Assembly: GCA_965657545.1 (NCBI GenBank)
Contig: CBFHOG010000007.1
Span: 26,221 to 90,220 of the forward strand
Direction: 5' to 3'
Source of the DNA: UBA7446 sp965657545
GTDB taxonomy: Bacteria > Bacteroidota > Bacteroidia > Flavobacteriales > Flavobacteriaceae
Length of the DNA: 64,000 nt
In this document: positions 1 to 8,350 of the stretch, piece by piece
Numbering within the stretch: the stretch's first letter is position 1
Layout of the letters: each line of letters begins with the position of its first letter
The notes under the pieces: model-generated
What the model was told of the DNA's origin: nothing
The model's input: the letters and a program-made list of their open reading frames with translations, nothing else
The model's database searches: none
Position numbers and translations under genes: made by a program

Positions 1-1417
1 CAAACAAACACAAATATTTGAGTTGCTTGCCTTGCGAATCATATAAATAGCGCACAAAATTCCGAATTGCTGCAATGTCTTGTTGGCCTGTGGAAAAGGC
101 TTCGTAAATTTCTTCAAGGGTAACCATTTGGGCTTGCAACCCTCGTTTTTCTTGTCTGTGAGTGATCAATCGCTCCGCTTCATCTCTATATGCTTCTGAA
201 GTTATAAGCAAATATGTAGTCGTTGGCAGTTTATTGATTTGAGCCAAAAATGAAGGGGGTGAAAACGTGCGTGAATTTCGTCTAAAGGTTGGCGTTTTGT
301 AGTCCGAAGCCAAGAAAAAGAACTTCTCACCATTTACCGGAATATCTACACCAAATGTTGTTGCATCCACAGGAGGTGTGTGCACCTTGTCGCTATTCAA
401 TTCCCACAGCGATGTTTCTGGTGTTGCTTCAGAAATAGCTAACTCTTGAACACTTGCTGTTGCGTCAAGCGTAAATAAAAAGCTTGTCCCTGATCCTGAA
501 AGCTTTCTGCTATACTGCGCCAAAATAAAATCCAAATATCCATAAGAACTAAAATCGCCGTTTGCGATATACTCGAGTTCAGTAGTCACCTCATCAGTAG
601 CACTAGACTGAAGCTGTATTGCACCCGACAAAGAGTTAAAACGCGTTGAAGGTTCTGTTGCGATAATCGTACTGCCTTTAGATCCAAGCGTGCTGGTTTT
701 TGATTCATCGCCTATGCTAAAATTAAAAGAAGTCTTGATGTTTGCAGCAGAAGCAACTCGTGCAACTACATCGATTGTAGTTCCATCCAATACATTTGGT
801 GTTTGCAGCGTATAGGTTTCTTTTTGTCCATCTGTAAAACGCTCCCCAAACCAACGCCTGCCCAATGAGCCAATATTATATTTATCTTCTTCAATTACCG
901 TTTGGTAAATCCCAGCATGAACTGCAGTAGATGAAACAACCTCTTTCCCATTTTCAACCACAACCCGTTTTCCATCCGAAGTTCCATAGGTTATATAATA
1001 GGTTGCCGTGTTATGATATAGGTTTTTAAATGTTTGACTTTCTGCATTCCAAGTATCACCTGCATACCCCATGAATAAAATATAATCTTCATCGTCAAAA
1101 GATCCGTTGTCTTCACCAACAACCCACAGGGCATTCTCATAGAGCGTTTCTACTTCAGCAGCATTTTTTAACGGAAGCATTTGACCACCACGTCCAAAAA
1201 CACGGAGCGTTTTTGGATCAACATTGTCAATGGGTATTCCCAATTGTTTTAAAAAGTTTTTATCCAATTTCTGAACCCCTGTTTCTTCAACTGAAAAACG
1301 ATACCAAGACGTAATGGTACTATCCAAAAATGGATGTAATGGGATGGGTTGAGCAGAAACCAGCATCCACAAAGAGCAAAAAATCGAAACAAAAAAGCCT
1401 GCGTTTTTTATTGTCAT
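1..1417 (-). CDS. porU: Type IX secretion system sortase PorU, N-terminal part (runs off the window)
   Basis: About 472 codons read leftward from ATG at 1417 and remain open at the window edge. The start encodes a signal peptide (residues ~1-23, ending VSAQ). A long beta-rich N-terminal region follows. From about residue 395 there is a C25 (gingipain-like) peptidase start with YLLITSEAYRDEAERLI and then VTLEEIYEAFSTG. In Bacteroidota, PorU is the outer-membrane-associated cysteine peptidase that removes C-terminal T9SS signals and attaches cargo to the cell surface. Its catalytic Cys/His would lie outside the window. The divergent neighbour is gldJ, the usual porV-porU/gldJ neighbourhood of gliding flavobacteria, which supports the call. 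Only the missing C-terminus prevents a check of the active site. Confidence 0.88.
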   Translation of the reverse strand, partial: MTIKNAGFFVSIFCSLWMLVSAQPIPLHPFLDSTITSWYRFSVEETGVQKLDKNFLKQLGIPIDNVDPKTLRVFGRGGQMLPLKNAAEVETLYENALWVVGEDNGSFDDEDYILFMGYAGDTWNAESQTFKNLYHNTATYYITYGTSDGKRVVVENGKEVVSSTAVHAGIYQTVIEEDKYNIGSLGRRWFGERFTDGQKETYTLQTPNVLDGTTIDVVARVASAANIKTSFNFSIGDESKTSTLGSKGSTIIATEPSTRFNSLSGAIQLQSSATDEVTTELEYIANGDFSSYGYLDFILAQYSRKLSGSGTSFLFTLDATASVQELAISEATPETSLWELNSDKVHTPPVDATTFGVDIPVNGEKFFFLASDYKTPTFRRNSRTFSPPSFLAQINKLPTTTYLLITSEAYRDEAERLITHRQEKRGLQAQMVTLEEIYEAFSTGQQDIAAIRNFVRYLYDSQGKQLKYLCLF

Positions 1418-1554
1418 ATATAAAGATAACGGTGGATGTAAGTTAATTGTATTTGATATTTAGATATACTATTTTTGATTTGACAGCGTTTAGTAATTAT
1501 AAAACGGATGATTTATTCGTATATTGCACCATTGTTATGATTTGAAACTTACAA

Positions 1555-3150
1555 ATGAACACACACGCAAAATTATTCATTTCTCTCATTTTTATTGCAT
1601 TACTTTCAAGCTGTAGCTCAGGTAATCGCGGATCAAATGTATCGCAAGGTACGGGTCTTGAAATAAATTCAAAGCGAGGAGGATTTCAATATAAAACGAA
1701 TTATAAAGGACAAGAAACTGGTCCAGGATTGGTATTTGTTCCTGGTGGAACTTTTGTTAAAGGAAGAGTCCAAGACGACGTCATGCGCGATTGGAATAAT
1801 GCACCTGTTCGCGTGCAAGTACGTTCGTTTTTTATCGACGAAACAGAAGTGACCAACCTCATGTATATTGAATATTTAGATTGGCTAGAGCGTGTATATA
1901 AGAACACTGGCGGCAATTTCCGTAATGTATACGTAGCTGCCATACCGGATACTATGGTTTGGCGAAGCCCATTAGGCTTTAATGAAGATATGGTAAATAA
2001 TTATTTACGCCACCCTGCATTTAGAGATTATCCTGTTGTTGGAGTAACATGGCAGCAAGCTACAAACTACGCCAAGTGGCGTACCGAACGTGTAAACGAA
2101 CGTATTTTGGAACGTGAGGGATATATTGAAAAAGGGGTTAGTCTTCAAATTGACAGTATTGCTCCTGAAGGGGTGTTTAACACTCAAACTTATTTAAAAG
2201 CACCAGATCAAGTCTATGGAGGTTCTTTTGGAGACAAAGCTGGACGGAATGCGCAACCTAGAAGCAGAGATGCTGATTCCTCAGCATTAAATTTTGTAAA
2301 ACGCAAAGACGGTTTGTTATTACCCGAATACCGCCTCCCAACAGAAGCAGAATGGGAATATGCCGCTTTAGGCTTATCAGAAATTCGCGAGTATAACAGC
2401 TATCGCGGCAAGAAAAAATATCCTTGGTCTGGCGCTTCAACACGTTCTGCCAAACGAAAAAATGAAGGGGACCAATTGGCAAACTTCAAACAAGGAAAAG
2501 GGGATTACAGTGGCGTATCGGGTTGGTCGTCAGATAATGCAGATGTCACGGCACCTGTTAGATCGTTCCCGCCAAACGACTACGGACTTTATGGTATGGC
2601 AGGAAATGTTGCCGAATGGGTGGCTGATGTATATCGACCTATTATAAGTAACGACATTTCTGATATGAGCTATTACAGGGGAAATCTTTATGCTAAGCCT
2701 GCCATTGGCCCTGAGGGCAAAACAGTTGTAGTAAAAGATGTTGAAATTGATACCATGCCAAACAACAAGCTTTATGTAAAAGCACTTCCTGGTGAGGTTA
2801 AATTTACAGAAATTGAGACTTCTGATGCGCAATTAAGACCAAACTTTAATAGAGCCTATAACAGTGATTTCATGGATGGTGATGATCAATCTAACCCTTC
2901 TGAGAAAAACATGTACAAATTCGCTGTAGATGATAAAGGCAGTACTGTCACAAACAATGAAGATGTGAAATCACTGGTTTCAGATCAAACACGTGTTGTA
3001 AAAGGAGGGTCTTGGAAAGACCGTTCTTACTGGTTAGACCCTGCGCAAAGACGCTATCTACCTGAGTTTATGGCAGCTGATTTTATTGGATTTAGATGTG
3101 CCATGTCTTATCTTGGTGAGAGCAACGTAAAGAAACGTCCGCGCGACTAG
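1555..3150 (+). CDS. gldJ: Gliding motility lipoprotein GldJ (FGE-sulfatase fold)
   Basis: 531 residues with a lipoprotein signal peptide; the lipobox is LSSC with Cys at about 20. The rest resembles the formylglycine-generating-enzyme/sulfatase-modifying fold: GLVFVPGGTF and FFIDETEVTN near the start, YPVVGVTWQQA mid-protein, LPTEAEWEYA at ~262-271, YGLYGMAGNVAEWV at ~344-357, and VVKGGSWKDR then IGFRCAMSY near the end. In Flavobacterium GldJ is an outer-membrane lipoprotein needed for gliding and type IX secretion and for stability of GldK. It is not known to make formylglycine. It is divergent from porU with a 137-bp spacer, and murF starts 3 bp after its stop, so the two are probably cotranscribed. 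GldK also has this fold, but the porU neighbourhood favours GldJ. Confidence 0.93.
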   Translation: MNTHAKLFISLIFIALLSSCSSGNRGSNVSQGTGLEINSKRGGFQYKTNYKGQETGPGLVFVPGGTFVKGRVQDDVMRDWNNAPVRVQVRSFFIDETEVTNLMYIEYLDWLERVYKNTGGNFRNVYVAAIPDTMVWRSPLGFNEDMVNNYLRHPAFRDYPVVGVTWQQATNYAKWRTERVNERILEREGYIEKGVSLQIDSIAPEGVFNTQTYLKAPDQVYGGSFGDKAGRNAQPRSRDADSSALNFVKRKDGLLLPEYRLPTEAEWEYAALGLSEIREYNSYRGKKKYPWSGASTRSAKRKNEGDQLANFKQGKGDYSGVSGWSSDNADVTAPVRSFPPNDYGLYGMAGNVAEWVADVYRPIISNDISDMSYYRGNLYAKPAIGPEGKTVVVKDVEIDTMPNNKLYVKALPGEVKFTEIETSDAQLRPNFNRAYNSDFMDGDDQSNPSEKNMYKFAVDDKGSTVTNNEDVKSLVSDQTRVVKGGSWKDRSYWLDPAQRRYLPEFMAADFIGFRCAMSYLGESNVKKRPRD

Positions 3151-3153
3151 CCC

Positions 3154-4410
3154 ATGACTTCGCTTAAAGAAGTTTATTCATTTTTCTTGGCGTCATCGGG
3201 TGTAGAAACCGATAGCCGAAAATCCCTTGACAACAAACTCTTTTTCGCACTCAAAGGGGAAAAATTTGATGGAAATACATATGCACTCAGCGCCATAGAG
3301 AAAGGAGCCGTTGCCGCAATTGTTGACCAACAAGAAATAGCAGCAGCACATCCAAAATGTCTTTTGGTAGATGATGTATTACAAACGCTTCAATCACTCG
3401 CCAATCATCACAGAAAACAATTTGATATTCCAGTTATTGCCCTTACTGGAAGTAACGGAAAAACCACCACCAAAGAACTGATCGCTGCAGTACTCAATAC
3501 CTCATTCAATATACTGTCAACAGAGGGAAATTTAAACAATCATATTGGCGTTCCTCTTACGCTATTGCGCCTGAACAACAAACACAGTCATGCGCTTATA
3601 GAAATGGGCGCAAATCATTTAAATGAAATCGATTTTTTATGCCACATTGCCCAACCCACGCATGGACTTATTACCAATGTAGGTAAAGCGCACCTCGAAG
3701 GGTTTGGCTCTGAAGATGGGGTGCTTCAAGGAAAAACAGAACTTTACAGGTTTTTAGAAAAAAACAATGGGGTTGTTTTTATCAATCAACAAGACGGAAA
3801 GCTACAAAACGCTCTCGGTGAGAATTTAAGTATCGCTTATACTCCATCTGATTTTATAATACATAAAGACCATCCAACACTCGAAATATTATTCAATAAT
3901 ATTAAAATTAAAACACAACTAGCAGGAATTTATAATATAAACAACATTGCTGCAGCTGTTTGTGTAGGAAGCGCTTTTGGCGTTTCCGTAGAACAAAGTG
4001 CAACTGCCATTTCGGATTACACACCCGTAAATCATCGTTCACAACTGGTACAACAAAACAATAAAACCATTGTGCTTGACGCTTATAACGCAAACCCAAC
4101 AAGTATGCATGCCGCCGTGAATTCTTTCAGCAAAAGGGCAGGAAAAAAAGCGGTGATTTTAGGAACTATGGCAGAGTTAGGATTGCATGAAGCAAATGAA
4201 CATAAAGCACTTGTAAAGCTTGTAAAAACCATGAAAATTGAATGTTGCTACTGGGTAGGTAGTCCCTACAAACCTTTTGTTGACGAAAACTGTTTTGAAA
4301 CAACCGAAGACCTAGTAACGCAACTGAAAAATAATCCTATTGAAGCAGACGAAATTTTGGTGAAAGGTTCAAGAAGTGTAAGACTGGAAAACCTGTTGCC
4401 CTATCTTTAA
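3154..4410 (+). CDS. murF: UDP-N-acetylmuramoyl-tripeptide--D-alanyl-D-alanine ligase
   Basis: 418 residues, close to the usual MurF length for Bacteroidota. It adds D-Ala-D-Ala to UDP-MurNAc-tripeptide in the cytoplasm, the last soluble step of peptidoglycan precursor synthesis. The Mur ligase ATP loop ALTGSNGKTTTKELI lies at about residues 97-111, followed by TEGNLNNHIGVPLTLL and EMGANHLNEIDFL. The C-terminal domain has LDAYNANPTSM and ILGTMAELG, typical of MurF. The start lies 3 bp after the gldJ stop, suggesting translational coupling of a cell-envelope motility gene with a wall-synthesis gene. The 3' end faces the hydrolase gene with a 5-bp gap and no visible terminator. Confidence 0.96.
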   Translation: MTSLKEVYSFFLASSGVETDSRKSLDNKLFFALKGEKFDGNTYALSAIEKGAVAAIVDQQEIAAAHPKCLLVDDVLQTLQSLANHHRKQFDIPVIALTGSNGKTTTKELIAAVLNTSFNILSTEGNLNNHIGVPLTLLRLNNKHSHALIEMGANHLNEIDFLCHIAQPTHGLITNVGKAHLEGFGSEDGVLQGKTELYRFLEKNNGVVFINQQDGKLQNALGENLSIAYTPSDFIIHKDHPTLEILFNNIKIKTQLAGIYNINNIAAAVCVGSAFGVSVEQSATAISDYTPVNHRSQLVQQNNKTIVLDAYNANPTSMHAAVNSFSKRAGKKAVILGTMAELGLHEANEHKALVKLVKTMKIECCYWVGSPYKPFVDENCFETTEDLVTQLKNNPIEADEILVKGSRSVRLENLLPYL

Positions 4411-4415
4411 ATATA

Positions 4416-5339
4416 CTACTTCCGAATAATTTCGCGCTGAATGAGCCAATCTTCAGCAACAATAGGCCAAGATTTTATAGATCCTTCCCCGCCACGCATA
4501 CCAAAACCATGTCCTCCTTTTTCCCAAATATGCATCGCTGACGGAACCGCATTTGATTGTAATGCAGAAAAGTATTTAATACTATTTTCTACCACTACAG
4601 CTTTATCATCACTAGCATGTATTAGTAAGGTTGGCGGCGTGTTAGGGGTAACATGATTTTCGTTTGAAAACAGCATAACATCGTCGTTTGACGGGTTTTC
4701 ACCTAACAAATTTTTTCTTGAGCCGTAATGCGTTTCCGGTAACGACATAGTGATGACAGGATAAATAAGAATTGTAAAATCAGGCCTAGCATTATAATCT
4801 TTGGTAGTATTTACTGAATCATCATATTTATCTGAATATTTTGTTGACAATGTTGCTGCCAAATGTCCTCCTGCCGAGAAACCCATTACACCAATCTGCG
4901 AGGAATCTATTTTCCAGATATCAGCATTTTCACGAATCAGTTCTATTGCGCGCTTGGCGTCTGTAAGGGGTACTGAATTTTGACAATCTCCATACGCTGG
5001 AGAAGGTAATCTGTGAATAAGCACAAAAGCAGAAATGCCTAAAGAATTTAACCACGAGGCTACTTGATTTCCTTCCCTTTCATATGAGAGTCCACCATAT
5101 CCGCCGCCTGGTATTATTAAAACGGCTGCACTTTTTACATTTGAATTTTCAGCAGGGAAAAACCACATCTCTGGCAATTCAACTTCAACGATCATTTTTC
5201 TTTCAAAATCATACCTAAGCGACAGTGCTACATTACTTTCACAAGGAATACTTTCAGAAAATAAACTGATTTTTTGAGGCTGGGTATAACCAAAAAGAGC
5301 GCTCAAACATGTTATATAAAATAAAAGAGTAACGCGCAT
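4416..5339 (-). CDS. Secreted alpha/beta hydrolase (acetyl-xylan-esterase-like)
   Basis: 307 residues with an N-terminal signal peptide (hydrophobic residues ~3-17, then YTQP), so probably exported. The alpha/beta-hydrolase fold is clear. An oxyanion-loop IPGGGYGG lies at ~76-83, the nucleophile elbow GFSAGG at ~153-158 (Ser ~155), the acid in HASDDKAV (~241-248), and the catalytic His in GGHGFG (~277). This pattern matches the BD-FAE/acetyl-xylan-esterase-like esterases that deacetylate plant or algal polysaccharides, but the substrate cannot be read from the sequence. No carbohydrate-utilisation genes are adjacent. Tail-to-tail with murF; downstream of tRNA-Val on the same strand. Confidence 0.8.
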   Translation of the reverse strand: MRVTLLFYITCLSALFGYTQPQKISLFSESIPCESNVALSLRYDFERKMIVEVELPEMWFFPAENSNVKSAAVLIIPGGGYGGLSYEREGNQVASWLNSLGISAFVLIHRLPSPAYGDCQNSVPLTDAKRAIELIRENADIWKIDSSQIGVMGFSAGGHLAATLSTKYSDKYDDSVNTTKDYNARPDFTILIYPVITMSLPETHYGSRKNLLGENPSNDDVMLFSNENHVTPNTPPTLLIHASDDKAVVVENSIKYFSALQSNAVPSAMHIWEKGGHGFGMRGGEGSIKSWPIVAEDWLIQREIIRK

Positions 5340-5351
5340 TTTGTTTTATTG

Positions 5352-5426
5352 TGGGTCATATTGGATTCGAACCAATGACTTCCGCCCTGTCAAGGCGACA
5401 CTCTGAACCAACTGAGTTAATGACCC
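5352..5426 (-). tRNA. tRNA-Val(GAC)
   Basis: Read on the minus strand the 75 nt fold as a full cloverleaf. The acceptor is GGGTCAT/ATGACCC with discriminator A. The D stem is ACTC/GAGT. The anticodon stem is TCGCC/GGCGG with loop TTGACAG, giving anticodon GAC (Val). The T stem is ATTGG/CCAAT with loop TTCGAAT. CCA is not encoded. Confidence 0.95.
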
Positions 5427-5433
5427 AAGAGTA

Positions 5434-5441
5434 CAAAAGTA
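5434..5441 (-). promoter_or_regulatory. -7 box of the tRNA-Val promoter
   Basis: TACTTTTG on the minus strand matches the Bacteroidota -7 consensus TAnnTTTG. It ends 7 nt before the tRNA 5' end, which is the right distance for transcription to begin at or just before the mature tRNA. No exact TTG -33 element is seen at N19. Confidence 0.6.
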
Positions 5442-5478
5442 ATGAATTCATTTATTCCGTAAATTTGTAAAAAAGCTA

Positions 5479-6102
5479 ATGATACATTATACGCGTGCGG
5501 ATATTGACCAAATGGATAAAATTTTCCGCCTTAACCTCATCAATAGTTGTACTGGGTTTAAATCGGCTAATTTATTAGGGACAAAATCCATAAACGGCGC
5601 ACCCAATGTGGCGGTCTTTAGCAGCATCACACACCTCGGTAGTAATCCACCACTTATTGGATTTGTTTTACGTCCAACTACTGTTCCCCGCGATACCTAC
5701 AAAAACATTAAAGAAACCGGATTTTTTACCGTAAATCATATTCATAGCGCTATCGTGGAAGACGCACATCATACTTCTGCAAAATATCCAACCGAAGTTT
5801 CAGAATTTTCACAAACAGCATTAGAGGAAGTGTATTTAGAAGATTTTTATGCCCCTTACATCAAAGGAGCAAAAATAAGATTGGGATGTAAGTTTTTAAA
5901 CGAATATGAAATCAAAGAAAACAACACACTATTGCTTGTCAGTCAAATAGAGCATGTATATGTTTCCGATGAAAATATTCTACAAGAAGATGGCTGGTTA
6001 AAACTTCAACATGCGGACACAGTAACCATCAATGGTTTGGATGGTTACGCTAAAACAGAACTCATTGAACGATTTCCTTACGCAAGACCAAAAAAAATAT
6101 GA
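5479..6102 (+). CDS. Flavin reductase family protein (FMN-binding split barrel)
   Basis: 207 residues with the flavin-reductase-like split barrel: SCTGFKSANLLGTKS, GAPNVAVFSSITHLGSNPPL and GFVLRPTTVPRDTYKNI, then FFTVNHIH. Members bind FMN and serve as NAD(P)H:flavin oxidoreductases or as FMN-binding proteins of unknown substrate. Which applies here cannot be told. A -7-like TAAATTTG lies at 5460-5467. The stop overlaps the start of the downstream methyltransferase by 4 bp, so the pair is translationally coupled. I know of no pathway linking them. Confidence 0.82.
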   Translation: MIHYTRADIDQMDKIFRLNLINSCTGFKSANLLGTKSINGAPNVAVFSSITHLGSNPPLIGFVLRPTTVPRDTYKNIKETGFFTVNHIHSAIVEDAHHTSAKYPTEVSEFSQTALEEVYLEDFYAPYIKGAKIRLGCKFLNEYEIKENNTLLLVSQIEHVYVSDENILQEDGWLKLQHADTVTINGLDGYAKTELIERFPYARPKKI

Positions 6103-6734
6103 ATTTTTTAATAGAGAATTTAGAAACATACGTACAACAACACTCCGAACAAGAACCTGATTTATTGCAAGAATTGGCACGTGAAACCCACCTAAAAGTG
6201 TTACAGCCAAGAATGTTAAGCGGTGCTTACCAAGGGCGATTGTTATCTCTTATTTCAAAACTAATTACGCCTAAACACATTTTAGAAATTGGCACATTTA
6301 CAGGATATTCGGCGCTTTGTATGGCGGAAGGGTTACACGAAAATGGACGTATTGACACCATTGACGTTAACGAAGAATTAACAGATTTACAACGACGTTA
6401 TTTTGATGCTTCTAGCTATGGAAAACAAATTTTTCAGCATTTGGGAAATGCGGCTGATATTATCCCCGCTCTGAATGGAAACTTTGATTTGGTTTTCATT
6501 GATGCAGACAAAGAGCAATATCCGCGATATTTTGACTTGATAATAGATCGCATACAAACGGGCGGATTGATTATTGCGGATAACGTATTGTGGTCTGGAA
6601 AAGTAGTTACAAACGCCACAGACGAAGCCACAAAAGCACTGCACCAATTTAACAAAAAAGTGGTAGAAGACACTCGTGTAGAAACCGTATTGTTACCAGT
6701 AAGAGATGGATTGACGCTTATCCGAAAAACTTAA
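6099..6734 (+). CDS. SAM-dependent O-methyltransferase (caffeoyl-CoA OMT family)
   Basis: 211 residues. Class I methyltransferase motif I is ILEIGTFTGYSALCMAEGL (~61-79). The metal/substrate motif is LVFIDADKEQY (~131-141), followed by IIADNVLWSGKV (~158-169). This pattern is diagnostic of the small bacterial, cation-dependent, catechol/caffeoyl-CoA OMT-like family. The natural substrate is unknown. It overlaps the flavin reductase stop by 4 bp. Its 3' end overlaps the stop of tatA on the other strand by 4 bp. Confidence 0.88.
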   Translation: MNFLIENLETYVQQHSEQEPDLLQELARETHLKVLQPRMLSGAYQGRLLSLISKLITPKHILEIGTFTGYSALCMAEGLHENGRIDTIDVNEELTDLQRRYFDASSYGKQIFQHLGNAADIIPALNGNFDLVFIDADKEQYPRYFDLIIDRIQTGGLIIADNVLWSGKVVTNATDEATKALHQFNKKVVEDTRVETVLLPVRDGLTLIRKT

Positions 6735-6994
6735 AGTCTGCGTTTAACAGTTCCCGTAATTTCGCTGATTTCTTTTTTGAGGTCATCTACTTCTTTTTGA
6801 AGTTCTTTCGCGTCTAAGCCTTGTGCCTCTGCAGATTTCTCTAATTCTTCACGAAAATCTCTACTCGCACTTTTTACCTGCTGAATCCCTTTGGCAAGTG
6901 TACGTGCAATTTCTGGAATACGATTTGCACCAAAAACCAAAAGCACAATCATAAATACAAAAACCAGTTCAGCTCCGCTTATAAAAAAAATCAT
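6731..6994 (-). CDS. tatA: Sec-independent translocase subunit TatA/TatE
   Basis: 87 residues, a normal TatA size. One membrane helix (~5-21) leads into the conserved hinge FGANRIPEIARTLAKGI, then an amphipathic helix and a charged, probably coiled-coil tail. TatA oligomers form the pore that exports folded, twin-arginine proteins across the inner membrane. No tatC is in the window. A -7 box (6999-7006) ends 4 nt before the ATG, so the mRNA may be leaderless. Confidence 0.93.
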   Translation of the reverse strand: MIFFISGAELVFVFMIVLLVFGANRIPEIARTLAKGIQQVKSASRDFREELEKSAEAQGLDAKELQKEVDDLKKEISEITGTVKRRL

Positions 6995-6998
6995 AACG

Positions 6999-7006
6999 CA
7001 AAGATA
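6999..7006 (-). promoter_or_regulatory. -7 box of tatA, 4 nt from the start codon
   Basis: TATCTTTG on the minus strand is an exact TAnnTTTG match. Only four bases separate it from the tatA ATG. With the usual 5-7 nt to the start site, transcription would begin at about the start codon. No exact TTG at N19. Confidence 0.55.
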
Positions 7007-7031
7007 AAGGAAACCTTGATGTTAACATAAC

Positions 7032-7055
7032 TTATATAAATGTGTGTTTATATAA
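7032..7055. repeat. AT-only inverted repeat after mnmA
   Basis: TTATATAAA and TTTATATAA are separated by TGTGTG, giving a 9-bp stem between mnmA and tatA. It may slow or help end transcription from mnmA, but the stem contains no G-C pair. Function not claimed. Confidence 0.3.
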
Positions 7056-7117
7056 AAATACTTAGGAATCTAAACTTTCATTTTTATTCATAAAAGTGAA
7101 CAAGCAGAAAGCTATAC

Positions 7118-8287
7118 CTACCCAATTACACCAGAGCCAATACATTCGTGATTTAAATACCAAGCGGCAAACTGCCCAGCAGCAATCGCTGATTGAGATG
7201 CATCAAAAACCAAGAACATTCCTTCAGTAGTGGGATGTAGCGTGGCGGAGGTTAGCGGCTGTCTATAACGAATACGCGCTTGTACCTCCATGGGGTTGTC
7301 TGAGGCTAAATCAGGGCGCACCCAATGAACATCTTCTTGTGCAATCCATAACGCACGGCGAAATAATCCGGGGTGATTTTTTCCTTCGCCTACATATATT
7401 GTATTTGTTTTTACATCAGTAGCCAATACAAATAACGGTTCTACGGTACCTCCAACCGCTAACCCTTTGCGCTGGCCAACTGTAAAAAAATGAGCGCCGT
7501 TATGCGTTCCTACTTGCTTCCCATCAGAAGGCGTATAGGTATATTTTTTTGCCAATCCTTGTGGTGAATTTTCTCGTAAATCGCTGTACATTGGATGCGA
7601 ACTGGATACTTGAACAATATCGCCTTTTTTAACGGCGAGTTTTTGTTGTAAAAAATCAGGGAGGCTTACTTTTCCGATAAAACAAAGTCCTTGTGAATCG
7701 CGTTTGTCAGCAGTAATCAGACCTTGATCGGCAGCAATTTTACGCACTTCATTTTTCTGCAAACCTCCAACAGGGAATAGTGTTTTTGCCAATTGTGCTT
7801 GATTGAGTTGGCATAAAAAATAAGATTGATCTTTGTTGGAATCGGCACCAGCCAAGAGTTGATGGGTAGTGTGGGCTGAAGTAACTATTTCTCCTTTTTG
7901 GCAATAGTGTCCTGTAGCAACAAAATCTGCTCCTAACGACAGCGCAATATCTAAAAACACATCAAATTTAATTTCACGATTACACAACACATCCGGATTT
8001 GGAGTGCGGCCACGTTGGTATTCGGCAAACATATAATCTACGATACGTGCTTTATATTGCTCGCTCAAATCAACGGTTTGAAACGGAATCCCAAGTTTGT
8101 CAGCCACAAGCATTGCGTCGTTACTATCTTCAAGCCAAGGGCATTCATCGGAAAGGGTTACGGAATCGTCATGCCAATTTTTCATAAACAAGCCTATAAC
8201 CTCATAGCCCTGTTGCAATAATAAATAAGCGGCTACACTAGAGTCAACGCCCCCTGAAAGTCCGACAATAACACGTTTTCCTTGCAT
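7118..8287 (-). CDS. mnmA: tRNA-specific 2-thiouridylase MnmA
   Basis: 389 residues. The ATP pyrophosphatase PP-loop VGLSGGVDSSVAA lies at ~8-20. The first catalytic Cys is in NPDVLCNREIKF (Cys ~102) and the second in KRDSQGLCFIGKV (Cys ~202); this spacing matches the known MnmA pair. GHYCQ and NKDQSYFLCQL are further family motifs. The enzyme thiolates U34 of tRNA-Lys, -Glu and -Gln in the cytoplasm. It lies 63 bp downstream of yidC on the same strand and is probably the last gene of the pyrG-yidC-mnmA transcript. Confidence 0.97.
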   Translation of the reverse strand: MQGKRVIVGLSGGVDSSVAAYLLLQQGYEVIGLFMKNWHDDSVTLSDECPWLEDSNDAMLVADKLGIPFQTVDLSEQYKARIVDYMFAEYQRGRTPNPDVLCNREIKFDVFLDIALSLGADFVATGHYCQKGEIVTSAHTTHQLLAGADSNKDQSYFLCQLNQAQLAKTLFPVGGLQKNEVRKIAADQGLITADKRDSQGLCFIGKVSLPDFLQQKLAVKKGDIVQVSSSHPMYSDLRENSPQGLAKKYTYTPSDGKQVGTHNGAHFFTVGQRKGLAVGGTVEPLFVLATDVKTNTIYVGEGKNHPGLFRRALWIAQEDVHWVRPDLASDNPMEVQARIRYRQPLTSATLHPTTEGMFLVFDASQSAIAAGQFAAWYLNHECIGSGVIG

Positions 8288-8350
8288 AGTGTAAAGTTAA
8301 GCAGGTTGATACCGCTCTACCAAACTAGTAATGAAGTGTTTGTGGCAGTT

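Noticed and set aside
2530..2832. 100-codon frame antisense to gldJ
   Set aside because: A shadow of the gldJ codon pattern, with no start signal or domain.
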